Part shown: positions 20,418 through 27,993 of the stretch, one piece after another
How the letters are laid out: every line of letters begins with the position of its first letter
Position numbering within the stretch: the stretch's first letter is position 1
Source: Anaerolineae bacterium
GTDB lineage: Bacteria > Chloroflexota > Anaerolineae > J036 > Brachytrichaceae
Direction: 5' to 3'
NCBI GenBank assembly: GCA_023511655.1
Contig: JAIMBB010000011.1
Coordinates: 1 to 46,149, forward strand
Length of the DNA stretch: 46,149 nt
The notes under the pieces: model-generated
What the model saw: the letters and a program-made list of their open reading frames with translations, nothing else
The model's database searches: none
Told to the model about the DNA's origin: nothing
Position numbers and translations under genes: made by a program

Positions 20418-21625
20418 GCAGCGTTCTCGATCATCTCAGCGACGACGAGCCAGTTGCGCTGGCCCAGCAGCTCATCCGCATCCCTTCGTTCCTGTGGAGG
20501 GAATCGGATGCCGCGCGCTTCGTTGCCGAGTGGTTTCACGCGCGCGACTTCGCAGTTGAGCTGCAGGCGGTGCCGCTGCGCGACGGCAATGTGACGCATC
20601 AGACCGTTGCCAGGTTGGCCGGCAACGGCGGCGGGCCGAGCCTGATGTTGTGCGGCCACCTTGACACCAGCGACTGGCAAGGCCGCCCGTTTCGCGAAGA
20701 ACAATGGACGCACGATCCTTTCGGCGGCGAGATTGAAGATGGCTACCTGTACGGCCTGGGTGCACTCAATATGAAGGCTGGCGTGGCAGCGATCATGATG
20801 GCGGCCGAAGCCGTGCGACGCAGCGGCCGTCCGTTGAAAGGTGACCTGATCGTGGCCTGTGTGGTGGCGGAAACCGGCGGCGGCGTGGGCGCCTTGCACC
20901 TCCTCGCCAGCGGCCTTCGCCCGGATTACTGCATCGTCACCGAGGCGAGTAACCTCGATGTCGGCCTGATCTCGGTGGGCTATGTGCAGGGCAAGGTAAA
21001 GGTGATCGGCGAGTTCAAGCATCGCGTGCCCTACGTCAACCCGATCGAAAAGGCTGCCAAAGTCATTCAGGCCTTCGGGCCGGCGTATCAGCCGATCCCG
21101 CATGGTGGCTGGCTGCGCTTCGCGCCACATCCGCTGCTGCCGGGCTTCCCGCGCATGGCCGTGCGCAACATTGAGCACTTTCAAGATACCACCACGCTCT
21201 CGTTCGACCTGCGCATCGTCCCTGGCATGACCGAGCAAAGCGTGCGCCAGGACCTTCAGCGCCTGCTCGAGGGCATTGCTGCAGACGATCCCGCCTTCAA
21301 ATTTGAGTTGGTCATCCCGTTGAGCGCTCAGCAACCGAATATGCCGGCGCGCGAGGCCACGCCGGTCGAATCGCCGCTCGCCCAGGCCGTGATCGCTGCT
21401 CATCAGCAGGTCACCGGCCGGATGCCGGAAGTCGGTGCTGGACATCGCATCGGCGCGACGGCCGATACCTGCCACTTCAAAGGTGCCGGCATCACCTGCC
21501 TCGAATATGGCCCCGGGTTCGTCCCGACCTGGCCAATGGTGGATGAGCGCATCGAGGTCACACAGATCGTGACAGCCACGAAGGTGCTTGCGCTGGCGAC
21601 GGAGGGGCTGATCGGAGGATGGTGA
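20414..21625 (+). CDS. M20-fold peptidase/deacylase-like protein with altered metal site
   Basis: This 403-residue protein has the two-domain M20 fold (ArgE/DapE/acetylornithine deacetylase group). H82 and D84 of GHLDT are present. The metal-bridging Asp of the usual GRGAxDxKG motif is Asn (N119 in GALNMKAG). The paired catalytic/metal Glu (DEE-GG) is reduced to one (AETGG, E153). E177 (TEAS) remains. The C-terminal segment around YGPG and VDE (365-378), where a metal-binding His is expected, contains no His. The dimerisation-domain His (FKHRVPYVNPIEKA) is kept. The protein may bind substrate without canonical two-zinc chemistry or use one metal. It is coupled to ridA by ATGA. Confidence 0.88.
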   Translation: MSSVLDHLSDDEPVALAQQLIRIPSFLWRESDAARFVAEWFHARDFAVELQAVPLRDGNVTHQTVARLAGNGGGPSLMLCGHLDTSDWQGRPFREEQWTHDPFGGEIEDGYLYGLGALNMKAGVAAIMMAAEAVRRSGRPLKGDLIVACVVAETGGGVGALHLLASGLRPDYCIVTEASNLDVGLISVGYVQGKVKVIGEFKHRVPYVNPIEKAAKVIQAFGPAYQPIPHGGWLRFAPHPLLPGFPRMAVRNIEHFQDTTTLSFDLRIVPGMTEQSVRQDLQRLLEGIAADDPAFKFELVIPLSAQQPNMPAREATPVESPLAQAVIAAHQQVTGRMPEVGAGHRIGATADTCHFKGAGITCLEYGPGFVPTWPMVDERIEVTQIVTATKVLALATEGLIGGW

Positions 21626-21660
21626 CCACAGCAGTAGGCTTTTGGCATTCAAAGTTGACG

Positions 21661-22629
21661 ATGGATAACGACAAGATCCTGGACATCTACACCCGAATGC
21701 TGCGCATTCGCCGCTTCGAGGAGCAGGTTGGCATTCTCTTTGCACAAGGCCAGTTGCCGGGTTTCGTACACCTGTACATCGGCGAAGAAGCGATCGCCGC
21801 CGGCGTATGCGCGGCGCTGCGTGACGATGACTATATCGTCAGCACGCATCGCGGCCATGGCCATGTCATCGCCAAGGGCGGCGACTTCAACCGGATGATG
21901 GCTGAGCTGTTCGGCAAGGCGACCGGCTATTGCAAGGGCAAGGGCGGTAGCATGCATATCGCCGATTTCAGCATCGGCATGCTCGGCGCCTGCGGGATTG
22001 TCGGCGGCGGCATCCCACTGGCAGTAGGCGCCGGGCTGAGCGCGGCCTATCGCGGCACCGATCAGGTGGCTGTGTCGTTCTTCGGCGATGGCGCCAGCAA
22101 CGAAGGCAGCTTTCACGAATCGCTCAACCTGGCTGCGGTGATGAAGCTCCCCGTCATCTTCGTCTGCGAGAACAACCGCTACGGCGAGTTCACCCCGATG
22201 GAGAAGGTCACAGCCGTGCGCGATATCGCCGTGCGCGCAACGGGCTATGGCATTCCTGGTGTAATCGTGGACGGCACCGACGCGCTGGCCGTGTATGACG
22301 CCGCTGCAGCGGCCGTGGCACGCGCCCGTAATGGTGAAGGGCCGACGCTAATCGAGGCCAAGACCCACCGCCGGGGTGGTCATGCCGAAGGCGAGAAGGC
22401 CTTCCTGGCCGGCGGCGTCTATCGTTCGCAGGAGGAACTGGCCGAGGCGCAGCTCAAAGATCCACTGCTCATCATGCATCGCAGGATGGTGGCGATGCAC
22501 CTGATTGCGCCGGATGTGCTGGAGGAGCTGGATCATCGCATTACACAGGCGGTCGCTGAGGCAGTGGCCTTCGCCCGCCGGAGCCCCGACCCCGAGCCGG
22601 AGGCCATTTACGAAGACACGTGGATTTGA
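21661..22629 (+). CDS. TPP-dependent 2-oxoacid/acetoin dehydrogenase E1, alpha subunit
   Basis: This 322-residue subunit binds thiamine pyrophosphate and decarboxylates a 2-oxo acid (or cleaves acetoin) with the beta subunit encoded next. The TPP motif runs from GDG (142-144) to NN (171-172): FFGDGASNEGSFHESLNLAA then VCENN. The phosphorylation-loop-like YRSQEEL and THRRGGH segments are normal. I start at ATG 21661 because homologues begin with the LDIYTRMLRIRRFEE helix; ATG 21619, overlapping the previous stop, would add 14 residues. Size and motifs are closest to acetoin dehydrogenase and branched/pyruvate-type E1 alpha subunits. Confidence 0.93.
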   Translation: MDNDKILDIYTRMLRIRRFEEQVGILFAQGQLPGFVHLYIGEEAIAAGVCAALRDDDYIVSTHRGHGHVIAKGGDFNRMMAELFGKATGYCKGKGGSMHIADFSIGMLGACGIVGGGIPLAVGAGLSAAYRGTDQVAVSFFGDGASNEGSFHESLNLAAVMKLPVIFVCENNRYGEFTPMEKVTAVRDIAVRATGYGIPGVIVDGTDALAVYDAAAAAVARARNGEGPTLIEAKTHRRGGHAEGEKAFLAGGVYRSQEELAEAQLKDPLLIMHRRMVAMHLIAPDVLEELDHRITQAVAEAVAFARRSPDPEPEAIYEDTWI

Positions 22630-22645
22630 AACGTCATATCAAGCG

Positions 22646-22693
22646 AAGCGCGACCTCTCCTCAATTAAATTAACAAGGACGAGATTCGCGCTT
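22646..22693. promoter_or_regulatory. 8-bp inverted repeat around an A/T-rich core
   Basis: AAGCGCGA (22646-22653) and TCGCGCTT (22686-22693) pair perfectly across 32 bases that include AATTAAATTAA. It fills most of the 89-base gap between the E1 alpha and beta genes. It may be an RNA stem or an internal regulatory site; no promoter boxes are convincing. Confidence 0.35.
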
Positions 22694-22718
22694 GCCCTCG
22701 GGATGGCACAGGGAAGAC

Positions 22719-23756
22719 ATGGCAAAGAAAACCTACGTCGCTGCGATCAAAGATGCGTTGGCCGAGGAGATGCGGCGCGATTCCAGCGTCTTTCTCATCG
22801 GCGAGGACGTGCGGCTGGGCGTGTTTGCCGGCACGCGCGGCCTGCACGCCGAGTTCGGCGACCGACGCGTGATTGACACGCCTATCAGTGAGCTGGCCGT
22901 GGCTGGCGCAGGCGTCGGCGCAGCCATTACGGGCCTGCGCCCGGTGGTGGACCTGATGTTTGGCACCTTCCTGTATCTGGCGCTCGATCAAATCGTGCAA
23001 CAGGCCGCCAGCGCGCGCTACATGTTTGGCGGGCAAACCAGGGTGCCTATCGTCTACATGGTGCAAAACGGCGGCGGTATCAGCGCCGGCGCGCATCATT
23101 CACAAGCCGTGCATCCGATCTTCATGAACGTGCCGCTGCTCAAAGTGGTGATGCCAAGCAATCCTTACGATGCCAAGGGCCTGCTCAAAGCAGCCATCCG
23201 CGACGACAATCCGGTGATCTTCCTCAGCCCACTCTCGCTCACCGGCGTGCGCGGCGAGGTGCCGGATGAGGAATATGTGCTGCCCTTGGGCAAAGGGGAG
23301 ATCAAGCGCCCTGGCCGCGATGTGACGATCTGTAGCGCCGGCGCAACTGTGCCGGCTGCGCTCAAGGCGTCCCAGACTCTGGCTGTTGAAGGCATTGAGG
23401 CCGAGGTGATTGACCTGCGCACGCTCAAACCGTGGGACGAAGCGTTGGTGCTGGAGAGTGTGGCGAAAACAGGCCGCTTTGTGGCAGTGGATGAAAGTAA
23501 GCCGATCTGCGGCGCGGCCAGTGAGTGGACCGCAACGGTAGCTGAAAAAGCGTTTGCATACTTAAAAGCTCCGCCGCAGCGCGTGAGTGGCAAAGACGTA
23601 GCCTCGCCATTCAGTCCTGTGCTGGAGAGAGCAGTGATTCCATCGGCCGATGACGTGGTGATGGCGGCGAAGCGAACGCTGCTTGGCGCTCAAGAACCAA
23701 TCGCCCAGAGCCATGAAGCAAGAGACAGCAATCAGGCCCTGGTTCATGGCTCTTGA
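22719..23756 (+). CDS. TPP-dependent dehydrogenase E1, beta subunit
   Basis: This 345-residue protein completes the E1 heterotetramer with the alpha subunit. Hallmarks are MRRDSSVFLIGEDV, the TPISELAVAGAGVGAAITGLRP segment and the transketolase C-terminal domain with EAEVIDLRTLKPWDEA. The ATG at 22719 is preceded by AGGGAAG. The last 20 or so residues (AQEPIAQSHEARDSNQALVH) are not family sequence: they are read from a heptad repeat array that runs through the stop codon. This is a clear case of a repeat spacer adding a tail to an enzyme. Confidence 0.94.
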   Translation: MAKKTYVAAIKDALAEEMRRDSSVFLIGEDVRLGVFAGTRGLHAEFGDRRVIDTPISELAVAGAGVGAAITGLRPVVDLMFGTFLYLALDQIVQQAASARYMFGGQTRVPIVYMVQNGGGISAGAHHSQAVHPIFMNVPLLKVVMPSNPYDAKGLLKAAIRDDNPVIFLSPLSLTGVRGEVPDEEYVLPLGKGEIKRPGRDVTICSAGATVPAALKASQTLAVEGIEAEVIDLRTLKPWDEALVLESVAKTGRFVAVDESKPICGAASEWTATVAEKAFAYLKAPPQRVSGKDVASPFSPVLERAVIPSADDVVMAAKRTLLGAQEPIAQSHEARDSNQALVHGS

Positions 23757-23760
23757 TCGG
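23691..23760. repeat. Heptad array with flip, overlapping the E1 beta stop
   Basis: Ten exact 7-base steps: CAAGAAC, CAATCGC, CCAGAGC, CATGAAG, CAAGAGA, CAGCAAT, CAGGCCC, then TGGTTCA, TGGCTCT, TGATCGG. The first seven start with CA or CC; the following ones are the reverse complement type. AGAGCCATGAA (23707-23717) pairs perfectly with TTCATGGCTCT (23743-23753) around a 25-base loop. It encodes the last codons of E1 beta and ends 11 bases before the lipoyl gene. Confidence 0.78.
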
Positions 23761-23771
23761 TGCATCCTGCG

Positions 23772-24017
23772 ATGGCAAAGATACCAATCTACATGCCGAA
23801 GTTCGGCATGACAATGACGACAGGCCTGATCACAGAATGGCTATTTGCCGAAGGCGAACGAGTGGAACAGGGCCAGCCAATTGCGCTGGTGGAGACGGAA
23901 AAGGTGCAGACCGAGCTCGAATCGCCGGCGACCGGCACGTTGACCGACGTGAGATTTCAAGATGGGATGGAGGCGCCGGTCGGTCAGGTCGTTGCGTATG
24001 TAGAGGATGGGGCGTAA
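23772..24017 (+). CDS. Stand-alone lipoyl (biotinyl-like) carrier domain
   Basis: This 81-residue protein is a single lipoyl domain with nothing attached. It has the opening IYMPKFGMTMTTGLITEWL and the modification loop VETEKVQTELESP, where K44 would carry lipoate. In normal dehydrogenase complexes this domain is fused to the E2 acyltransferase; here neither an E2 catalytic domain nor an E3 dihydrolipoyl dehydrogenase is encoded nearby. It directly follows the E1 genes, so it probably accepts the acyl group or electrons from E1 and passes them to a partner encoded elsewhere, or works in trans in a GcvH-like manner. ETEK with a small acidic context favours lipoate over biotin (which uses AMKM). 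Confidence 0.92.
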   Translation: MAKIPIYMPKFGMTMTTGLITEWLFAEGERVEQGQPIALVETEKVQTELESPATGTLTDVRFQDGMEAPVGQVVAYVEDGA

Positions 24018-24069
24018 CCCCATCCTGACCTCCTCCCCGTCCTTCGACACGCTCACGATGCCGGGGAGG
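24005..24069. promoter_or_regulatory. Two consecutive stem-loops after the lipoyl gene
   Basis: GGATGGGG (24005-24012) pairs with CCCCATCC (24018-24025) around CGTAA, which contains the lipoyl gene's stop codon. A second stem follows: CCTCCCCG (24032-24039) with CGGGGAGG (24062-24069), its loop holding TCCTTCGACACGCTCACGAT, a variant of a motif seen again at 25972. They separate the dehydrogenase genes from the transporter genes and may attenuate transcription or protect the upstream mRNA end. Confidence 0.5.
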
Positions 24070-24114
24070 GAAAGGACGTCAGATAAAGCCCTCGCCGCCT
24101 CGACGCCGCTGCGG

Positions 24115-24144
24115 CTTATTTGAAGTGTGCTCAGCTCAAATAAG
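24115..24144 (+). promoter_or_regulatory. Perfect 9-bp inverted repeat before the binding-protein gene
   Basis: CTTATTTGA (24115-24123) and TCAAATAAG (24136-24144) pair perfectly around 12 bases. The ribosome site AGGAGGA (24149-24155) and the ATG (24164) follow directly. It could be an operator or an RNA hairpin in the leader that tunes the highly expressed binding protein. Confidence 0.5.
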
Positions 24145-24163
24145 AAGTAGGAGGAAGAATCAC

Positions 24164-25888
24164 ATGACGATCAAGCGAGAATCCAATCGAATCCTGTCAC
24201 GACGTGCGTTCCTGCGCGTCAGCAGTGCAGCGAGTGTGGGGGCGTTGCTTGCCGCCTGCGCGCCTGCCGCGCCGACGCCCACGACGGCCCCTGCTGCCCC
24301 GGCCGAAACGGCGACGCCGCTGCCCACCCAGGTGCCCATCGCCACACCGGAGTCCGTGGCGCCGACCGTCGTCCCTACCGAGGCGCCAATGCCGGCAGCT
24401 AACGGCGGCACCCTGGTCTTCGCTGCTGAGGCCATTGGCGAGTCACTCGAACCCGGTCTGTGGAATGGCTTTGGCAACTCGAACATTCTCGACAACGTAT
24501 ACGACCGGCTCACCCAGCCTGGTGAAAAGTGGACCGACCCGGCCCGCCCGGCCCTGGCCGAGAGCTGGGAGATTTCGCCCGATGGCCTGGTCTATACCTT
24601 CAAGTTGCGCCCCGGCGTCAAGTTCCACGACGGCACCGAGTTAAACGCTGATGCCGTCGTGCGCAGCCTCAATCGCATGACCGATCCCAACGACAAAAGC
24701 TACGTCAAGGGCATGTACATGAACGCCGAGTACGGCAACGCCAACTGGGAGAAGTTCGAGAAGATTGACGACATGACTGTGCGGCTGACGCTCAAGCAGC
24801 CAGATGCAGCCCAGTTGCATCGCCTGTTCCACCCAGCCGCGGCTATCATGAGCGTGAAAGCGATGGACGAGTTTGGCCCGCAGGTTGGCCTGAATCCTGT
24901 CGGCGCCGGCCCGTTCAAGCTGGAAAAGTTCGTGCCGGGCCAGGAAGCCACGCTGGTCGCCTTCGACGATTACTGGCAGGGCCGGCCGGCGATTGACAAA
25001 GTGATCTTCCGCGGCTACCCGGATGAAGCAGCCATGGTCGCAGCCATCGAGGCCGGCGAGGTCAACTTTGCAGCCTATCCGCCCTCGGCCGCCATCGAGC
25101 AATTCCAGAAGAATCCCAACCTCAAAGTCGAAAAGGGTCCACCGCTGGTCAACCTCTTCCTCGGCCTCAACCGCTTGCAGAAGCCTATGGACAATATCCA
25201 TGTGCGCCGCGCGATCAATTACGCCATCAACCGGCAGAACTTGATTGACGGCGCGTTGTATGGCTTGGGCGTGTTGCCGGCTTCCTTCATCGGGCCGGCC
25301 GAGTTCGGCTATGACCCTGCTGGCCTGGAGATCAGCGTCTATGATCCCGAAAAAGCCAGGGCTGAGCTGAAGGCATCTGGCTTGCCCGAGCCGGTGGAGA
25401 TTACCTTCAGTTACGAGAACAATCGCTTCTGGCCGCAAATGGCCGAGTTGATCAAGGCAGACCTGGAGGCAGTGGGCTTCAAGGTCACACTCGATAAGCT
25501 TGATGCCAGCGCCTACCCGGCCAAGGTGGCCTCGGGCGAGACGCAGTTGAACATGACCCAGCGCTCACTGTGGGTGCCGGACCCGGACAACAAGGTGCGC
25601 TTGCTGCACAGCTCTCAAGGCAGCGCACAATGGGAGACCGGCGTGGCCAAGAGCGACCTGGCTGCCAGATACGACGCGCTGCTCGATGCCGGCCGCAGCG
25701 AGTCCGACCCTGAAAAGCGCAAGGCCATCTACAAGGAGATTCAAGACCTGATTCTGGAGGATCTGCCCTACGTCATGCTGGCTTACTATGCCAAGCCCTA
25801 CGTGGTGGCCCGTAACGTGAACGTGCCGCCCAACGCAGTCAACACCGAGCGCATCTTCTTGCGTGGCGTGACGATCGGGCCAGGGTAA
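24164..25888 (+). CDS. Extracellular solute-binding lipoprotein, family 5
   Basis: This 574-residue receptor has a twin-arginine-like motif (SRRAFLR, 12-18) and a lipobox LAAC (C32), so it is probably exported folded and lipid-anchored. An Ala/Pro/Thr linker (about 33-84) precedes the binding domain, which contains ESWEISPDGLVYTFKLRPGV and VRRAINYAINRQ. AGGAGGA eight bases before ATG 24164 fixes the start. Two permease genes follow after a repeat element, but no ATPase genes are present, so the pump must borrow ATPases, perhaps those at 4190-6338. The ligand is unknown; the surrounding enzymes suggest a nitrogen compound rather than a peptide. Confidence 0.95.
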   Translation: MTIKRESNRILSRRAFLRVSSAASVGALLAACAPAAPTPTTAPAAPAETATPLPTQVPIATPESVAPTVVPTEAPMPAANGGTLVFAAEAIGESLEPGLWNGFGNSNILDNVYDRLTQPGEKWTDPARPALAESWEISPDGLVYTFKLRPGVKFHDGTELNADAVVRSLNRMTDPNDKSYVKGMYMNAEYGNANWEKFEKIDDMTVRLTLKQPDAAQLHRLFHPAAAIMSVKAMDEFGPQVGLNPVGAGPFKLEKFVPGQEATLVAFDDYWQGRPAIDKVIFRGYPDEAAMVAAIEAGEVNFAAYPPSAAIEQFQKNPNLKVEKGPPLVNLFLGLNRLQKPMDNIHVRRAINYAINRQNLIDGALYGLGVLPASFIGPAEFGYDPAGLEISVYDPEKARAELKASGLPEPVEITFSYENNRFWPQMAELIKADLEAVGFKVTLDKLDASAYPAKVASGETQLNMTQRSLWVPDPDNKVRLLHSSQGSAQWETGVAKSDLAARYDALLDAGRSESDPEKRKAIYKEIQDLILEDLPYVMLAYYAKPYVVARNVNVPPNAVNTERIFLRGVTIGPG

Positions 25889-25895
25889 GTCGAGC

Positions 25896-26001
25896 TGTCG
25901 TTCCGAGGCGCGAAGCAACGAGGAATCTCTGCCATGGCACGGGCACGCCGTGTGCCAAAGTAGAGATTCCTCCCTTCGACAAACTCAGGGTCGGAATGAC
26001 A
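25896..26001. repeat. 106-bp nested inverted repeat element (REP/MITE-like)
   Basis: The outer arms TGTCGTTCCGA (25896-25906) and TCGGAATGACA (25991-26001) match at 10 of 11 positions. The inner arms GAGGAATCTCT (25920-25930) and AGAGATTCCTC (25962-25972) match perfectly. The centre (GGCACGGGCACGCCGTGTGC) is itself nearly palindromic. The whole element can form one long cruciform. It starts seven bases after the binding-protein stop. The right part contains CCCTTCGACAAACTCAGGGT, similar to the loop at 24040-24060. I judge it to be a dispersed non-coding repeat without coding capacity. Confidence 0.75.
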
Positions 26002-26010
26002 AAATGCTGA

Positions 26011-26916
26011 ATGGCAGCGACACAGACGGTCCAACGCATGACGAGCGCAAATGTGATGGTGCAACCAGGCGCTCTATCGCGCGCCGCCCGTCGCGCCTTG
26101 TGCTTTGCGCGTCGCTTCAAGGCCGCTGCTGCCGGCCTGGTCTTCCTGATATCAATCTCGCTCGGCGCGATCTTCGCGCCGCTGCTCTCGCCGCATCATC
26201 CTACACAGCCCAACATCCCTGAGCGCTTTAAACTACCAGGTGGGCAGTATGTGCTCGGCACCGATGACCTGGGGCGCGACATCGCCACGCGCATCCTGTA
26301 CGGCGCGCGCAACACGCTGGCCGCTGGTGTGCTGTCGGTCGCCCTAGCGTCGCTGATCGGCAGTGTCATTGGCATCGCGGCGGCCTACCGCGGCGGCTGG
26401 CTGGACAACCTGCTCATGCGACTGATGGATGTGATGCTCAGCTTCCCGGCCATCCTGCTGGCCATTCTCGTCGTCGCGTCGCTGAGGCCGGGCATGGCGA
26501 ACCTGGTCATCGCAATCGCCTTCTCGCTCATTCCGACCTTCGCCCGGTTGGTGCGCTCGGTGGTGCTGGGGCTGACACATCTCGAACATGTCGCCGCCAG
26601 CCGTGCACTTGGCGCCGGCGACCGGCACATCATCGTGCGCCACATCGTTCCCAACACTGCGCCATTAATCTTGATCCAGGCGACGGCGGCGCTGGCAGTG
26701 GCCATCAGCACGGCCGCTGCGCTGAATTACCTGGGCCTGGGCGTGGAGCCGCCACAGCCAGACTGGGGGCTGATGGTGGCCGAAGGGCAAAAACATGTCT
26801 TCAGCGCAGCCTACATCCCGCTCATCCCTGGCGTCTTCATCACCATCGCTGTGCTCAGCGTGAATTTCATCGGCGACGCCGTGCGCGACTATCTCGATCC
26901 AGTTCTCAAAAGATAG
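26011..26916 (+). CDS. ABC transporter permease, DppC/OppC type
   Basis: This is a membrane subunit of the 24164 importer, 301 residues from ATG 26011; in-frame ATGs at 26038 and 26053 are alternatives, and the short N-terminal tail gives no decision. The first helix is about residues 38-58, then VLGTDDLGRDIATRILYGAR, the diagnostic OppC motif. The ATPase-docking loop is AASRALGAGDRHIIVRHIVP. The C-terminal helices include VEPPQPDWGLMVAEGQ, also typical. Here the C-type gene precedes the B-type gene, the reverse of the 1-6338 importer. The stop codon TAG lies at the edge of a nonamer array. Confidence 0.93.
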   Translation: MAATQTVQRMTSANVMVQPGALSRAARRALCFARRFKAAAAGLVFLISISLGAIFAPLLSPHHPTQPNIPERFKLPGGQYVLGTDDLGRDIATRILYGARNTLAAGVLSVALASLIGSVIGIAAAYRGGWLDNLLMRLMDVMLSFPAILLAILVVASLRPGMANLVIAIAFSLIPTFARLVRSVVLGLTHLEHVAASRALGAGDRHIIVRHIVPNTAPLILIQATAALAVAISTAAALNYLGLGVEPPQPDWGLMVAEGQKHVFSAAYIPLIPGVFITIAVLSVNFIGDAVRDYLDPVLKR

Positions 26917-26983
26917 TGTCGCTGGTGTCGTTAGTGTCAATAGCGTCTGACACCATCGACATACCGACACCACCGATACTAAT
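26916..26983. repeat. Nonamer array with strand-flipped halves
   Basis: Units GTGTCGCTG, GTGTCGTTA, GTGTCAATA and GCGTC (from 26916) are followed by GACACCATC, GACATACC, GACACCACC and GATACTAAT (26949-26983). The GTGTC half and the GACAC half are reverse complements, so a hairpin can form. It has the same unit family and design as the array at 4061-4192, and again fills the gap between two genes of a peptide-type importer. Confidence 0.72.
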
Positions 26984-26991
26984 TCCCGACG

Positions 26992-27993
26992 ATGAAATAC
27001 CTGCTCTCCCGCCTGCTCTGGCTGCCCGTCGTGATGTGGGCCGTGGCCACGCTCACCTTCGTCGTGCTGCGCCTGGTGCCTGGCAACGCCGCCGACGCCA
27101 TCTTTAACCTGAATCTGCCCATCGAGCAGATTGAGCAGTTCAAGGCGCAGTGGGATTTGGACAAGCCGATAACACAGCAATATCTCGCTTTCATGGGTGA
27201 TCTGCTGCGCGGCGACTTCGGCGTATCTATGTCGTCGGCTGTGCCGATCAACCGTTTGCTGTACGAGCGCATCCCACCAACCGTCGAGCTGGCCGTCGCC
27301 GCCATGATCATCGCCACGCTCATCGGCGTGAGCGCCGGCGTGATCTCGGCCGTCACCCGCAACCGCGCGCTCGATTTCGTCGTGCGCTCCAGCTCGCTGT
27401 TGGGCATGTCGGTGCCATGGTTCTGGACCGCTATCGTGCTCATCATCGTTTTCGCGGTCCAGCTCAGGTGGCTGCCGGTCGGCGGGCGCATTGCCGGCGG
27501 CATGGATTACGAGCGCATCACCAACTTCATGCTGATTGACACGTTGATCACGGGCAACTGGGCCGCGCTGCAAAGCCATCTTCGCCACCTGATCCTGCCG
27601 GCGCTGGCGATTGGGCTGACGTCGGCCGGGTTCATCGCCCGGCTCACCCGCGGTGCGATGCTGGAAGTCATGAGCAAGGACTACGTGCGGGCGGCGCGGG
27701 CCAAGGGCCTGCACGAACGCGCCGTGGTGTTCAAGCACGGCTTTCGCAACGCGCTGTTGCCCATCCTCACCTTTCTCGGCCTGCAATTCGGCGCGTTGCT
27801 CGGCGGCGCGGTCATCACCGAGATGGTGTTCTCGTGGCCCGGCCTGGGGCGGCTGCTGCTGGATGGCATCTTGCGGCGCGACTATCCCGTGGTTCAGGCC
27901 ACGGTTATCGTCGTTGCCTTCATCTACGTCATTGTCAATCTGGCGGTAGACCTGGCTTATCACTTGGTGGACCCTCGCTTGCGAAACACATGA
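26992..27993 (+). CDS. ABC transporter permease, DppB/OppB type
   Basis: This 333-residue protein is the second permease of the importer. The N-terminal helix is YLLSRLLWLPVVMWAVATL, followed by VPGNAADAIF and the QWDLDKPITQQYLAFMGDLL element. The EAA-like loop is RAARAKGLHERAVVFKHGFR, and the C-terminal segment has GAVITEMVFSWPGLGRLL, all normal for DppB. The start is directly after the nonamer array. Its stop overlaps the SDR start (ATGA), coupling transport to the first catabolic oxidoreductase, which argues that the enzymes act on the imported ligand. Confidence 0.95.
   Translation: MKYLLSRLLWLPVVMWAVATLTFVVLRLVPGNAADAIFNLNLPIEQIEQFKAQWDLDKPITQQYLAFMGDLLRGDFGVSMSSAVPINRLLYERIPPTVELAVAAMIIATLIGVSAGVISAVTRNRALDFVVRSSSLLGMSVPWFWTAIVLIIVFAVQLRWLPVGGRIAGGMDYERITNFMLIDTLITGNWAALQSHLRHLILPALAIGLTSAGFIARLTRGAMLEVMSKDYVRAARAKGLHERAVVFKHGFRNALLPILTFLGLQFGALLGGAVITEMVFSWPGLGRLLLDGILRRDYPVVQATVIVVAFIYVIVNLAVDLAYHLVDPRLRNT

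Noticed and set aside
20324-21745. Long minus-strand open frame of 473 codons
   Set aside because: It is antisense to the M20-like and E1 alpha genes, both with clear family motifs; the composition is that of a shadow frame.
25896-26001. Insertion sequence
   Set aside because: The element has long inverted repeats but only about 106 bases and no transposase frame, so only a REP/MITE-like repeat can be claimed.
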